Shown here in pieces: positions 22,301 through 30,144 of a stretch of 64,000 nucleotides of DNA. How positions within the stretch are numbered: position 1 is the first letter of the stretch; every line of letters begins with the position of its first letter. A program made the translations under genes and the position numbers. Source of the DNA: Symsagittifera roscoffensis (lineage: Eukaryota; Xenacoelomorpha; Acoela; Convolutidae); the NCBI RefSeq assembly GCF_963678635.1, contig NC_087062.1, positions 45,088,395 to 45,152,394 of the forward strand, read 5' to 3'. Under the pieces are notes generated by a model. It did not search any database and was not told the DNA's origin. It was given only the letters and a program-made list of their open reading frames with translations.

Positions 22301-25134
22301 TCTTTCCCTACATAGATTTGTCCAATTAGGTCTTCGTCGCATGTTATCATCGTCTTGGTATAGATGTTGATTCCATCTATATTTAGCATGACCTCGTGTG
22401 GACCATAAGCTTCAGTGTACCTATTATCAACACGTACCGATTTGCTGCCCCCTCTCGTGAGTAGTGCCCTGAGCGCTCTAGAAGTCGTTTGTGGACTTAT
22501 TCCACTCAAGTAGTCTGCATACACGTCAATGTGCATTATCGTCTGGTCGCTCGGCTCGCTCAAGTTTCTGGTTACCTCGTGTCCGCCCACTGTGATTATC
22601 GACATTATTCTTGCTCCGATTTTCGATATTCCAAAAGGTTTACCTGTCACCATTTTCACGGTGTTACAATTCCCGGTCTTCATTGAGCCCGTTCTAGCCT
22701 CTGGTATTGAGTTCGATCCGGTTAATGCTTCGTTAAAATTCTGTCTTTCGATCTCCAACTTTAGTCGTTGCTCTATTTCTTTCGCAGCCAGATCTTGTTT
22801 CACTTTGGCAATTGCTTCCGTCGCCGCTTTCTCATAATTTATCTCTAGAGAGCTTCCGGCCGCGGACTCTAACGCACCGCTAACATGTGTAACAGCTTTC
22901 ACTGTCTTCGTCGGCAATTCGGTGTTTGGTGCCCCCAAGTTCCTAGATTCAAACTCGTTTTGCCTGTTCCGCTGATTCTGCACCGCCGCTAATGCCAACT
23001 TATGTTTGGGGTGATTCTGGTCCTTGACCGCTTCCCAGAACAAGGGACAATCCATTCTGAAGTGCCCCTCCTGGTTACAGAAGAAGCATCTGGCGCCTAT
23101 CTTGATGATTAAGCCATTATAGTACTCGTGTTCCTCCATCTGGCTCATATCCTCTTCATCCGGTGCATAACCTAGGCTCTTCATGCCTTGTTTGTACGTT
23201 GTGCAGTCAGCCACATGATGATCCGCTGACCCGCAGTTTGCGCATGATCTGCGCTTGTCCATATCATCTCTAGGCTTGTACCATGATGACCTCTGGGGTT
23301 GGCTTCCCCCTTGCGTGTTCCTGTTTTCGGAATATGAGTACTTCTTAGGTTTCATCAGCATGTATTCTCTTGATTTCTGTCTCATTTCTTCTGGGGTGGG
23401 TGCGCTGTCCTTCGACAATGTGTAGTATGTTGCTAACATTGTCCTTAAGTCATCACTTTTCACCCCATCGATGAACTTCGAGGCAATGCTAAAGTTCCGT
23501 CTATTTGTCGACTCCTCTGGGTCACTCCTCCTTCTCAAGCTCTCGAGGTCATCTAGGAACCGATCTATTGACTCGTCGTCCCTCTGCCTTCTCTTTTCAA
23601 ATCGCATCATCGCTTGGTGACCCTTCATGCCTGACCCGAATCGATTCAGCAATATCTCGAAGATCTTGTCCGCGGTGTCGCGTTCTTCCTCCTTCTTTGC
23701 GACCACGCATTTTAATGCCGTTCCTTCCAAGTTGCTCAGTATGGCTGTACATGCTTGTCTTTCGTCACTCAAGTTGTCTTGTTCTAGGTGTAATCTCATC
23801 ACTTCCACCCAAGTGTCAATGCATCCATCGGAGTCGTCCTTGAATTCTTTTGGCTTTTTGAATGTCTTTCTTGATTTTCCCTCTCTCCTGTCGCTCGAGT
23901 CAGTGTTCCTCGTGGCGAAGGCCTCTAGAGTCCTGTTCATCATCTCCCAAGTGCTGGCCCATGTCATAGAATCCGGTCCTGTGTTGCTGTTAGCTGTTGA
24001 ATCTCCCGGAGCAGTCGTTGTATTCGACGTTCCATTCTTCATTATTGTTTTCGCAGCTGTTGGTGCTATGCTTATCGCATCCCTGGTTAAGGGCAACGGT
24101 GTCGATTGCCGTTTGTTCCTTTGTGGTTCTACAAAGTCAACTCTGGTGCTTTGCGTACGATCCGCTGCCGGTCTTTCTTGTGGAGTAGAACCTCTCAAGA
24201 TTGCATCCAACTTCGCCTGTATTGCACACGAACTCTCGGCTTGACTCTTGCTCATTGTGTCCATTCTCCTTTCCAGGCTCCCTAATTGGCTGTTGACATC
24301 ATCATATCGGTTCTTCAACTGTTGCATGTCTGTTTTGATGTTCTTTTCTCGTTCTTCATTGGTGGCTTCTACCTTATCTGACATTTCCTTGAGTCTCTCA
24401 TCTGTTGCCTTAGCTAGGTTAAAATAACTGTCTAGATACTCGTGCTTGTTGTATCTTATCTCCTTTTTTATCAACTCTCTGTCTTCTTCACTGTGCTTAA
24501 GTCTTTTGTCAATCTGATTTAATTTCGCCAACAAGTCACCCAGCTCAATGGTAGTCTCTTCATGGTCAGCTGTCGGTCTCTCTTCGGCCATAGCCTCTGC
24601 TTTAGCTTGTTCCTCTCTTGGATTGGCTTCTGAGGTCTTCGTGCTCACTGTCCCAAATGTTCGTGCTCTTTCTGCTTTTGGTTCTTCAGTCACGTTTTCT
24701 TTTGATTTTATTCCGAACATTATTCCCAATTTTTCCGTAAAAGATGTCCTCTTTACTTGAGAGTCTTCTTTCACCGTTTCTTCGGTGTTGCCTATTGCAT
24801 CTTCCGCGTCATCTATCGGTGAGAACTCTATGGGTTTCTGGTTCGGTTCCTCTGCATTGGGCATTGGAGTTGACTCTGTCGCCATCTTCCTTGTTTCATC
24901 CACACTTTGATCGGGTGTCTCTAGATCAATCTCGATGGTGGGTTCTACTCGCTCCCCTTCCGTGCCCTCTTTCGCCCTGTTCTCCGCTGTACTCCTTGTG
25001 CTGACCATGTTAACTGAAAAGTTCGTCTTCGTTATCTTTGGGCCCGTTGATGTCGTTCCGCGCAGCGATGAATTATATTTCGTGTTTGATCCACTTGACC
25101 TTTTTTCGAGCACCGGTACCCTACTCCGCCTCAT
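16327..25134 (-). CDS. Gypsy gag-pol polyprotein, single uninterrupted frame, 2935 residues
   Basis: The start is the ATG at 25134. Residues 1-330 are a charged, coiled-coil-rich region, followed by a retrotransposon gag core near 430-580. Two CCHC knuckles: CANCGSADHHVADC (near 630) and CFFCNQEGHFRMDC (near 683). Protease active site LLDTGAVLSV is near 988. RT spans about 1330-1530, with LRFCCDFRYLN, TTLDLGSAFWQ and CYVDDVVIA (near 1477). RNase H starts near 1620 (VLDTDASVVA). Integrase has an HHCC finger (HDQMGHQG ... CLAC, 2160-2200) and catalytic VVQIDHQ, QSDNGKAF and GLVERQN (near 2230, 2292, 2323), then a GPY/F-like module (KKWRGPFMI). About 400 further acidic residues follow that match no module I know. 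Gag and pol share one frame without a recoding site. All catalytic residues are present, so this copy could encode active enzymes. Confidence 0.95.
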   Translation of the reverse strand: MRRSRVPVLEKRSSGSNTKYNSSLRGTTSTGPKITKTNFSVNMVSTRSTAENRAKEGTEGERVEPTIEIDLETPDQSVDETRKMATESTPMPNAEEPNQKPIEFSPIDDAEDAIGNTEETVKEDSQVKRTSFTEKLGIMFGIKSKENVTEEPKAERARTFGTVSTKTSEANPREEQAKAEAMAEERPTADHEETTIELGDLLAKLNQIDKRLKHSEEDRELIKKEIRYNKHEYLDSYFNLAKATDERLKEMSDKVEATNEEREKNIKTDMQQLKNRYDDVNSQLGSLERRMDTMSKSQAESSCAIQAKLDAILRGSTPQERPAADRTQSTRVDFVEPQRNKRQSTPLPLTRDAISIAPTAAKTIMKNGTSNTTTAPGDSTANSNTGPDSMTWASTWEMMNRTLEAFATRNTDSSDRREGKSRKTFKKPKEFKDDSDGCIDTWVEVMRLHLEQDNLSDERQACTAILSNLEGTALKCVVAKKEEERDTADKIFEILLNRFGSGMKGHQAMMRFEKRRQRDDESIDRFLDDLESLRRRSDPEESTNRRNFSIASKFIDGVKSDDLRTMLATYYTLSKDSAPTPEEMRQKSREYMLMKPKKYSYSENRNTQGGSQPQRSSWYKPRDDMDKRRSCANCGSADHHVADCTTYKQGMKSLGYAPDEEDMSQMEEHEYYNGLIIKIGARCFFCNQEGHFRMDCPLFWEAVKDQNHPKHKLALAAVQNQRNRQNEFESRNLGAPNTELPTKTVKAVTHVSGALESAAGSSLEINYEKAATEAIAKVKQDLAAKEIEQRLKLEIERQNFNEALTGSNSIPEARTGSMKTGNCNTVKMVTGKPFGISKIGARIMSIITVGGHEVTRNLSEPSDQTIMHIDVYADYLSGISPQTTSRALRALLTRGGSKSVRVDNRYTEAYGPHEVMLNIDGINIYTKTMITCDEDLIGQIYVGKEELKVRSIGHCAMLEEDAMHIGTEADVTGHVLDINGKKTQLRGLLDTGAVLSVIPIETWEKMGFDKGDLIDSRIRLSAANKGALRVLGRTPIIALNLGERNLWMSFIVVENLDESDQFILGRDFIRNFDVTIDLNNAMFRIRNPDRRYAIKPVNLIMANENKAPVFLSRRVRLKANEAAIVSLRMKNYNELSDNKQVCIVPNPNSQSAAVLGRSFSITKSGLCVSVLLNTLDIPITIQRGRKLGYALPVKTRYETIENSKQNEVVDCPNHRDKICILRRLQRIKDSSSLIKSLKSETDDGLSSCSNFPERPTLDEMQTDKPVLPEIEHLRGKLKDEQLEAIKDVLERNEEVFSRHKADIGCCNFVEHEIELEENAVPHREGARRMTPHKSDACRKEIETLLEYDMIEPSKSPWACGVVMAKKKGDQLRFCCDFRYLNSVTVKDAYPIPRIDESLSKLGDAKFFTTLDLGSAFWQVPLRKQDRDKTGFACELGLFQWKRMPFGLCNATATFQRLMAHALIGVTKKYGNLVMCYVDDVVIATPTLEDHIERLDEVFACMKRSGLKCKPSKCEILKDSIKYLGRMVDKHGIRPDPDAVEAVLTWKSPKTEHQLMSFLGFANYYREFIKGYADNVYPMQQLMRHKGKKFTWNNAAEESFQRIKKELCEAPVLGMPTEKGMYVLDTDASVVAISGILHQEQEWNGKTVLRPIAYGSKVLSDTEMKYGAPKAEMFAVVTFVEKYRAYLGSEPFKLRVDNRALSWLKTYSMDQSYIGRWIVRLDGYNMIIEHRKRDKHQNADSLSKKTEFYERQEQREADRPEIKDGFSFMDKETYDSLPLTRWLDKSGKPIEDHPELPKEPLEKTILKKSRGIPIGIMLKSKIVRETLKAKGYDLIQVEEGTVRIDEDLMRLLEKLSDDKPVIQGKGQEAPELTILRREETVNNTDVSKGSITDSKEVVRSLVEKIPEKILEQTKVRDKKVTFREEVEHLGLDQESGEWSRFMEEDETGEGKLSGEREEWDEDSDESSEDQDSLCMILAEEKIRQHDRELQTDPSSGTYNLEIQEVRGGEELEKIAVSRKPLRELSCNSNVRTNLVPEDDMKIVKRMICVKLSDDIHNPGEMNGQIMALKEHVKARYRLSDLIRAQKNDKMTSNLSKWIHLGVKEKGELEEDSYKILSQFYKEKRDLLYHTAEGVVACKRRYEEKILHKHNIIILPQLYQTEVLFRSHDQMGHQGIDKVQQRILHRFDWPGMRKACERWVNACLACLQVKDPRKMKFPLKSVESSEFNEVVQIDHQKICMTESGYNQILVIIDHFTKLAEAVPCQTASAEETCDHLITHWISRYGCPMTFQSDNGKAFVGDLTKELMKRSHIAQAHSTTYHPQTNGLVERQNRTLVNMLRVYCSRYMTDWDKYLPQVVGAYNSTQHSTTGISPFMMLTGRERAMSITFFYPEYEGKRTSPQAYVKEAIKRQQELNELCRRNTAQAQMRQRKKYDEKILRAKPYEVGQYVWVFQNVIPPKGTKKLLKKWRGPFMITEVHQQGRFYRLSTGRAAYYENLKPHVPSPEDWCLPKDMEGLEYLVVEPACEVNEKGTREKNDGNENLSLDDNEKIEVESDAGSFVEEDWNDPEQNEVPKWMEPDRPTPPETRTGNRKRTGMRYNRYGDDFLIDKIQPDKLGDELLSAGELEAEEEWQVIDDGGHYPQDDYSTPELETDLEQSEIERRENTNLRILEWMRDVKDESREGQSIQQIDVSAANYMKTEDPLFGWTATDRPLDIPKDNSDPTTSTGTSINIFVRGVGVGLTHTENLMIKKLKEVRETSGLELEEEEPEPTIGRNFKTKFEIPNEYSENIMITDSDFILSNRTSAICITADMSFKSRLEADFKREYQNVEFLFRQRPGLGGIAALPPSVAQVPGKYLCFLVTRVNDRNTIDPEHVILALTRLRDFMIERGIVEVSMPVYDPNRGKLSSRELYAILHVVFAETEIMVHLHKKYYLSIA

Positions 25135-25450
25135 TATTTCTATTTACAACTGCTTCTATTTACAATTTTATTATATACACGATTCTATTCTAAGGGTAAA
25201 AAAAAATATTTTTTGTGGTAACAAACTCTGTACAACGTGTTAAAAACCTTATCCAATTCTCTTTCTAAAACCTCCGAAAAATTTTCCTTAATTTGGTCTC
25301 AACCCTACCTATTTCGATTTGTCTTATTCTGTCTTAAAACGCACTTGTTGTAATTTGACTTCAATTTCTATACCGTCCCAAGACTATTCGTCACTATCAC
25401 AGTACTCTCCGCTAGTGTCCTAAGACCCTTGTACCAAGGCCACTGTTACA

Positions 25451-26090
25451 AGACTAATGTCCCAAGACTAGTGTCCCAAGACTACTGTCCCAAGACTAGT
25501 GTCCCAAGGGTAGTGTCCCAAGACCAGTGTCCCAAGGCTAGTGTCCCAAGACTACTGTCCCAAGGGTAGTGTCCCAAGACCAGTGTCCCAAGGCTAGTGT
25601 CCCAAGACTACTGTCCCAAGACTAGTGTCCCAAGGCTAGTGTCCCAAGACTACTGTCCCAAGACTAGTGTCCCAAGGGTAGTGTCCCAAGACCAGTGTCC
25701 CAAGGCTGGTGTCCCAAGACTGGTGTCCCAAGACTAGTGTCCCAAGACCACTGTCCCAAGACCCTGTCCCAAGACCCCTGTCCCAAGACCACTGTCCCAA
25801 GACCCCTGTCCCAAGACCCTGTCCCAAGACCACTGTCCCAAGACCCTGTCCCAAGACCCTGTCCCAAGACCCCGTCCCAAGACCACTGTCCCAAGACCAC
25901 TGTCCCAAGACCCTGTCCCAAGACCACTGTCCCAAGACCCTGTCCCAAGACCCTGTCCCAAGACCACTGTCCCAAGACCACTGTCCCAAGACCCTGTCCC
26001 AAGACCACTGTCCCAAGACCCTGTCCCAAGACCACTGTCCCAAGACCCTGTCTCAAGACCACTATCCCAAGACTGCTCTGTCCCAAGACT
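25451..26090. repeat. Minisatellite, 13/14-base unit related to AAGACTAGTGTCCC
   Basis: About 45 consecutive units are built on GTCCCAAG. The left half is mostly 14-mers with AGTGTCCCAAGACT or AGGGT variants. The right half mixes 14-mers (AAGACCACTGTCCC) and 13-mers (AAGACCCTGTCCC). Mixed unit lengths keep frames open by chance on both strands, which explains several spurious ORFs here. Confidence 0.95.
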
Positions 26091-26930
26091 TCTTCGGTCT
26101 TGTCCCAATACTCGTCACGGAGTGTCTTCCTCGTTGTAGGGTCTTCTTGAATCACCGTACCTTGTACCACCACTCAAGCTCTAGTAAAATTTTCCCAAAA
26201 ACCCTCTCTTAAAAGCCAAATGCTGACCCCCCTCTTCTTTTGGTTGTTTCTATTTCAATGTAGGTGCGCAGGTATCTTGTGATCACCTGTTCGTATAAAA
26301 CCAAACACAAATCCTCACTAAAATGCAACAAAAATCTAAGTAAGAAAAATAATAAAAACAGAAAAATGAGCCCACCTGAAATTCAAAGGTGACCAATGTC
26401 TACCTTTTGTCTAAAAAAAATGTCTGGTACCTAATTGCCACGCGTTTTCCTCCCCCCACTAGTGATCTTATGGGGTATCACAAAAGCTGTCTATATCCGG
26501 TCCCCCCTACCAAACCAACCAGCGTACCAGTCTTAACTCGAGTTGAATTTTGGATCTTCACCTAATATTACCAACGCGTGTTAATTTCTAATGTAACTAA
26601 GTCAACGATGTCGACTAATTAGTTACTCTAATTTCCCCCTTTTTACAATTTACAACCGCCAACCTCTAACTTAACCAGCCCCCCTTCTAACCTCCCCCCT
26701 TTCTAGCCCCCCTTCTTAAGCCTAAAAATTACTTTGAGCGCCGGGTGCTAAACCTCTCAAGAGAAAACCGTAGACCTGTTTCCAGGCCTGCTCAAGTAAA
26801 AACGTTCCTCAAAACTGGGGGATTTCGCTTATCCAATTTTACACTTATCTCCTATAATGTAATGTGGATTCTAACGATACCCGTTCTGCCCAACTTGAGA
26901 ACTCGAGAATTGCCAAATCCTTCTTGGCTG

Positions 26931-27122
26931 CTTTCCCACTCGACTGGTCACCTGTTCCAGTCCAGTCTCCTATTGGTTCAGCTCAAGTGTCCCTGAACCA
27001 CTTTCCCACTCGGCTGGTCACCTCTTCCAGTCAAGTCTCCTATTGGTTCAGCTCAAGTGTCCCTGAACCACTTTCCCACTCGGCTGGTCACCTCTTCCAG
27101 TCAAGTCTCCTATTGGTCCAGC
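26931..27122. repeat. 70-base tandem repeat, about 2.7 copies, in the Gypsy leader
   Basis: The phrase CTTTCCCACTCG starts at 26931, 27001 and 27071, exactly 70 bases apart. Copies two and three are nearly identical and copy one has a few changes. Each contains CTCAAGTGTCCCTGAACC or its remnant. Confidence 0.93.
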
Positions 27123-27614
27123 TAAGTTCCAAGCTATCTGAAAACCCTTGACGACGCCCCACTTCGGGCACTTTATTCAGTTTACTGGTTTAAATTGCTA
27201 GGTTGATCGAAACGATCGAACTTGTAAAACAGTATGGGTATACTATTTAATTAATATAAAGGTTTGATCCAACTAATCTGGTGTCAAAGTCACTGTCTTT
27301 TTTCGTTTTATGGTTTTTGTTCCTTTTTCTATTCTTTTTTGGTTTTTGTTTTGCTTTTTGTCTTTTTGCTCGTGTTTTTGTCCCCCTAGTTGCCCCCCTT
27401 TACTCGGTTAGCTAAGCCTCGTTCGGAGAGCGTACCAGGAAATTTTCTCGAGTTTTCTTAAAAAGCTATCACGGTACAACCGGAAGGTTTGCACGTTCCT
27501 GTCGAACCGTACCGCCGGTACTCTAGAATGGGCATTCAGCCCGAAGCTGTCTCAAGTGGGTTCGACTCCGTAGTCTTGATGTCGTAAACACCCAGGAGCG
27601 CCATAAAAACACTA

Positions 27615-28528
27615 TGTAACATTCGTCTACTGCAGTCACACATGAGGCTTAAGAAAAATAGGCCCTATAACCACTGGCTCAAGGGTCAGGGACACTATCT
27701 CTTGTGTTTTTCTACCTCAAGAACGGTCGGAGCCAGTTCGGTTCGCTTGTGACATGAGACTACGACCCGTTACAGCTTAAAGGCTACTACTAAAATATCC
27801 CCCCACTCTAGAATTAGAAACGTCCCCATACTTAGGTCTCTAGATACCCAAAATACATGAACGCCGTTAAAAACCGGGTTGGAACAATCCGTTAAGTTAC
27901 TTTTTATTAGACAGTGGAACTTTGATCCATTTCAGATGGATCAACCTAAAACTCGCCTTACCTCAACATCACAATTATAAAACACACTCTAGGAATTTAA
28001 ATTAAGTACTCACATTGTAGCACGCTCAAGAACCAGGAAGTAAATAAGTCGGTAAACAACTCAAGAATTAATAAAGTAACTAATATGAGTTTAATGTTAG
28101 TCAGTTTTAACAACAAGAACAAGTTTTTACTCTAGACTGCAAGTTCTCGTGAACCATTGGGACACTCAAGCTGTCCACCTTTCCACCGAAGGTTCACTCT
28201 AGTCCAGTCAATAATAGTATTCCAATCGTAACAATCCAATTCGTGGGAATGCTCTCGTCTCTGTTTCAGATGGGACAGCTCTTCTCTAGGTTATTATTGC
28301 TATTGAAATTGCGAATAGCAATTTCCCACCGATTTTTCTAGCAACTTTCCCGCGATTGTTATTCAACTGTTCTGAAATTGTTCTGATCTCTTTTTCTGAT
28401 TTTCAGTTCTCGCGAGAAAATCGTGCATGACAGGTTCCATTCGAAATTTTGAAAAATTAAATTTCACTCCAAAATCAAGTGTTTTTTTCTTCTCTCAAGG
28501 TCAAACTTCCAAATATGACCGACTGGCA
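27615..28528 (-). repeat. 5' LTR of the giant Gypsy element
   Basis: This direct repeat of 5578-6491 has the same length and one mismatch. It is followed by the target duplication CATAT (28529-28533). It should carry the promoter in the - direction; no TATA element could be assigned with confidence. Confidence 0.95.
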
Positions 28529-28533
28529 CATAT
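28529..28533. repeat. Target-site duplication CATAT, right copy
   Basis: It matches 5573-5577 exactly and lies immediately after the terminal CA of the right LTR. Confidence 0.9.
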
Positions 28534-29657
28534 GTTTCCATTAGTTTTGGATTTAGTTCTTCTGTGGCCAATTTTTTGGCAATTTTAGCAATTGTTTTTG
28601 AAATTTGAACTAATTGTTGTCCGAAGTGTGTTGGAATACGTCTCCATTCATTTGCATCGAGGCCAGATGGTCCATGCGATCCGTGCGTTCTCATGGCTGC
28701 CTTCTTGATATGTTGACCGTTTATCTGATCAAATATCGATGGATGGAAAGGAATTGTTTCTTTTGAGACTGGTGTAATATAGTTCTCATCAATTGGTTTA
28801 GATGGTGGGTGTTTCTCTATGAGAGTCTGTTCTACTGTCTTACCTTTGACAATCTCGTCGAGCGAAAGGACGCCTTTAGATGTGTCTGTTAGTTTTGCAA
28901 TTGCGCTTGATATTTTTCCAGTACTCATTAGTTTGTTGAACTGTTGTGCTTCAGTTTCAGTTTTTCTTTTACTTCCTTTCAACAAGCGCATTTGCAGCGC
29001 CTTTCCTTCACTATATAGTCCATCCAGGTCTCCGTCTTGCCATTGCTTAAGTCGCCTTGCTAATGTTTTGGATAAAGATCCATCAATTTCGGACTTTGTT
29101 TTGCACAGTAATAAGTGTGGAAAAATCATTGCTGCGTGCATTGCGAAGGTATTTTCGTTGTTTTCTATCAGGCTGTTCAAAGTTCTATTGAGGGTTTCAA
29201 TGAAAGTATAACCAACTTTATTTTTTGACGAGATCATAAAGTCCGGTTTCCAGTGGACCACTTCGGTGTATATTTTCCTGGTGGTTTCTATGAGTTCTGG
29301 ACAGGGGTTTGACCGTGGGTCTTGTATTGCTCTAGGTTCTATAGTGGAGGACTCTCCTGTGTTTTGTGAGTGTGGGGCAGTGGAAGGGTGAGGGTGCATT
29401 TGGGGGAGCAAGTTTGTAGTTAGGGTTGGGGGATTGCATTCATGCTTGTCGTTAGCTGAATGAAATTGGGAGGTGCAGCGATGACAACTGAAATCGTCAA
29501 AGTGATCACTGCTGCGGGCTAGGCCGCTGCATTTTACATGCATGTAGCCCGGGCATGTGAAGCACCAAACACCTCTGCCTCGCAGGCTGCTTTTATAAAT
29601 AAGAGAAGAAATTTTTGCTAAAAAGTAAATTTCAAACGTTTTCGCAACTATGTGCAT
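28529..29657 (-). pseudogene. N-terminal half of the RLE-type retrotransposon protein
   Basis: The open frame carries a PHD-like finger near its start (WCFTCPGYMHVKCSGL ... CHRC), a low-complexity linker rich in Pro, Thr and Ser, and then a basic and hydrophobic region leading up to the reverse transcriptase (SKTLARRLKQWQDGDLDGL; HGSHGPSGLDANEWRRI). The frame is cut at 28529 by the Gypsy insertion and resumes at 5577. The true start codon is not certain; the sequence right of about 29600 does not look like part of the protein. Confidence 0.75.
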
Positions 29658-30144
29658 CGTCAGGATTTTTACAATAAACTACTCTAAATGACGATAAAAC
29701 ATCAATTTACAAATGTTATTTTCAATAAATCACATACAATTTGGTTCTAAACCATCATGATAAAAAATTAGCCAATCACAGTTGACCTCTAAATTACTAT
29801 TAAGATTAAAATACTTTTAACCTCTAAAATTAATTAAACATTTTAAAATTAATTTGTCTGGAAGTTTGGCAGTTTATTTGTCTGGAATAAGGCAGTTTGT
29901 TTGAGTAGCCATTTTAGGAAGGACGGCGGTGTCAAGTTAGCGAGAGAATTTATAGATATGGATTGTTATAGAGAGAATTTATAACAATCCTGCTACCATT
30001 GTTAAAAATTAATGTAGTCTTTAAAGATACTTTAATTGAGGCACAACGGGATACACAATCAGGTATCTGAAAATAAGAATAACACTCTAGCCTTGTATCT
30101 GAATACCAAAAACGGTACTCAGCAACTTAATGATCTACGCCATG
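29658..30144. other. AT-rich intergenic DNA
   Basis: No gene was recognised. A small local duplication (GAGAGAATTTATA, twice within 29940-29990) is the only structure seen. Confidence 0.6.

Larger units (their letters stand above)
25135..27614 (-). other. 5' leader of the giant Gypsy element
   Basis: The 2.48-kb untranslated leader lies between the 5' LTR and gag. It holds a 13/14-base minisatellite (25451-26090), a 70-base tandem repeat (26931-27122), T-rich and C-rich runs, and no convincing coding region; apparent ORFs there are frames through the minisatellite. A tRNA primer site is not obvious beside the LTR. TGGCGCTCCTGGGTG lies about 10 bases in from the LTR edge on the - strand and is the best candidate, weakly supported. 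Confidence 0.75.
5578..28528 (-). mobile_element. Giant two-ORF Ty3/Gypsy LTR retrotransposon, 22,951 bp, apparently intact
   Basis: Boundaries rest on two 914-bp direct repeats (5578-6491 and 27615-28528) that begin TG and end CA and are flanked by CATAT. The coding strand is -. From 28528 leftward: 5' LTR, leader with minisatellites (25135-27614), gag-pol (16327-25134), spacer, second ORF (6924-15803), purine-rich tract next to the 3' LTR (GGGGAGTATG on the - strand), 3' LTR. Gag-pol alone exceeds the coding capacity of most Gypsy elements, and the second ORF is as long again. One LTR mismatch and two uninterrupted ORFs of nearly 9 kb indicate a recent insertion. No frameshift or stop was seen in either ORF. 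Confidence 0.95.
3597..29657 (-). mobile_element. RLE-type non-LTR retrotransposon, split by the giant Gypsy insertion
   Basis: The two halves are 3597-5577 (RT to C-terminus) and 28529-29657 (N-terminus). Removing 5578-28528 plus one copy of CATAT joins the halves in one reading frame within the early reverse-transcriptase motifs, so they are one element. The N-terminal half has a PHD-like cysteine/histidine finger, the middle a reverse transcriptase with YADD, and the C-terminal half a CxC...H...H finger and a PD-(D/E)xK-like stretch. That order resembles retrotransposons with a restriction-like endonuclease (R2/R4/CRE/Hero-type organisation). The clade is inferred from organisation only. 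The element is also frameshifted. Confidence 0.7.

Noticed and set aside
25636-26212. Five overlapping open frames on both strands encoding Gly/Leu/Trp-rich or Cys/Pro-rich repeat proteins
   Set aside because: They are translations of the 13/14-base minisatellite and show no start context or non-repeat domain.
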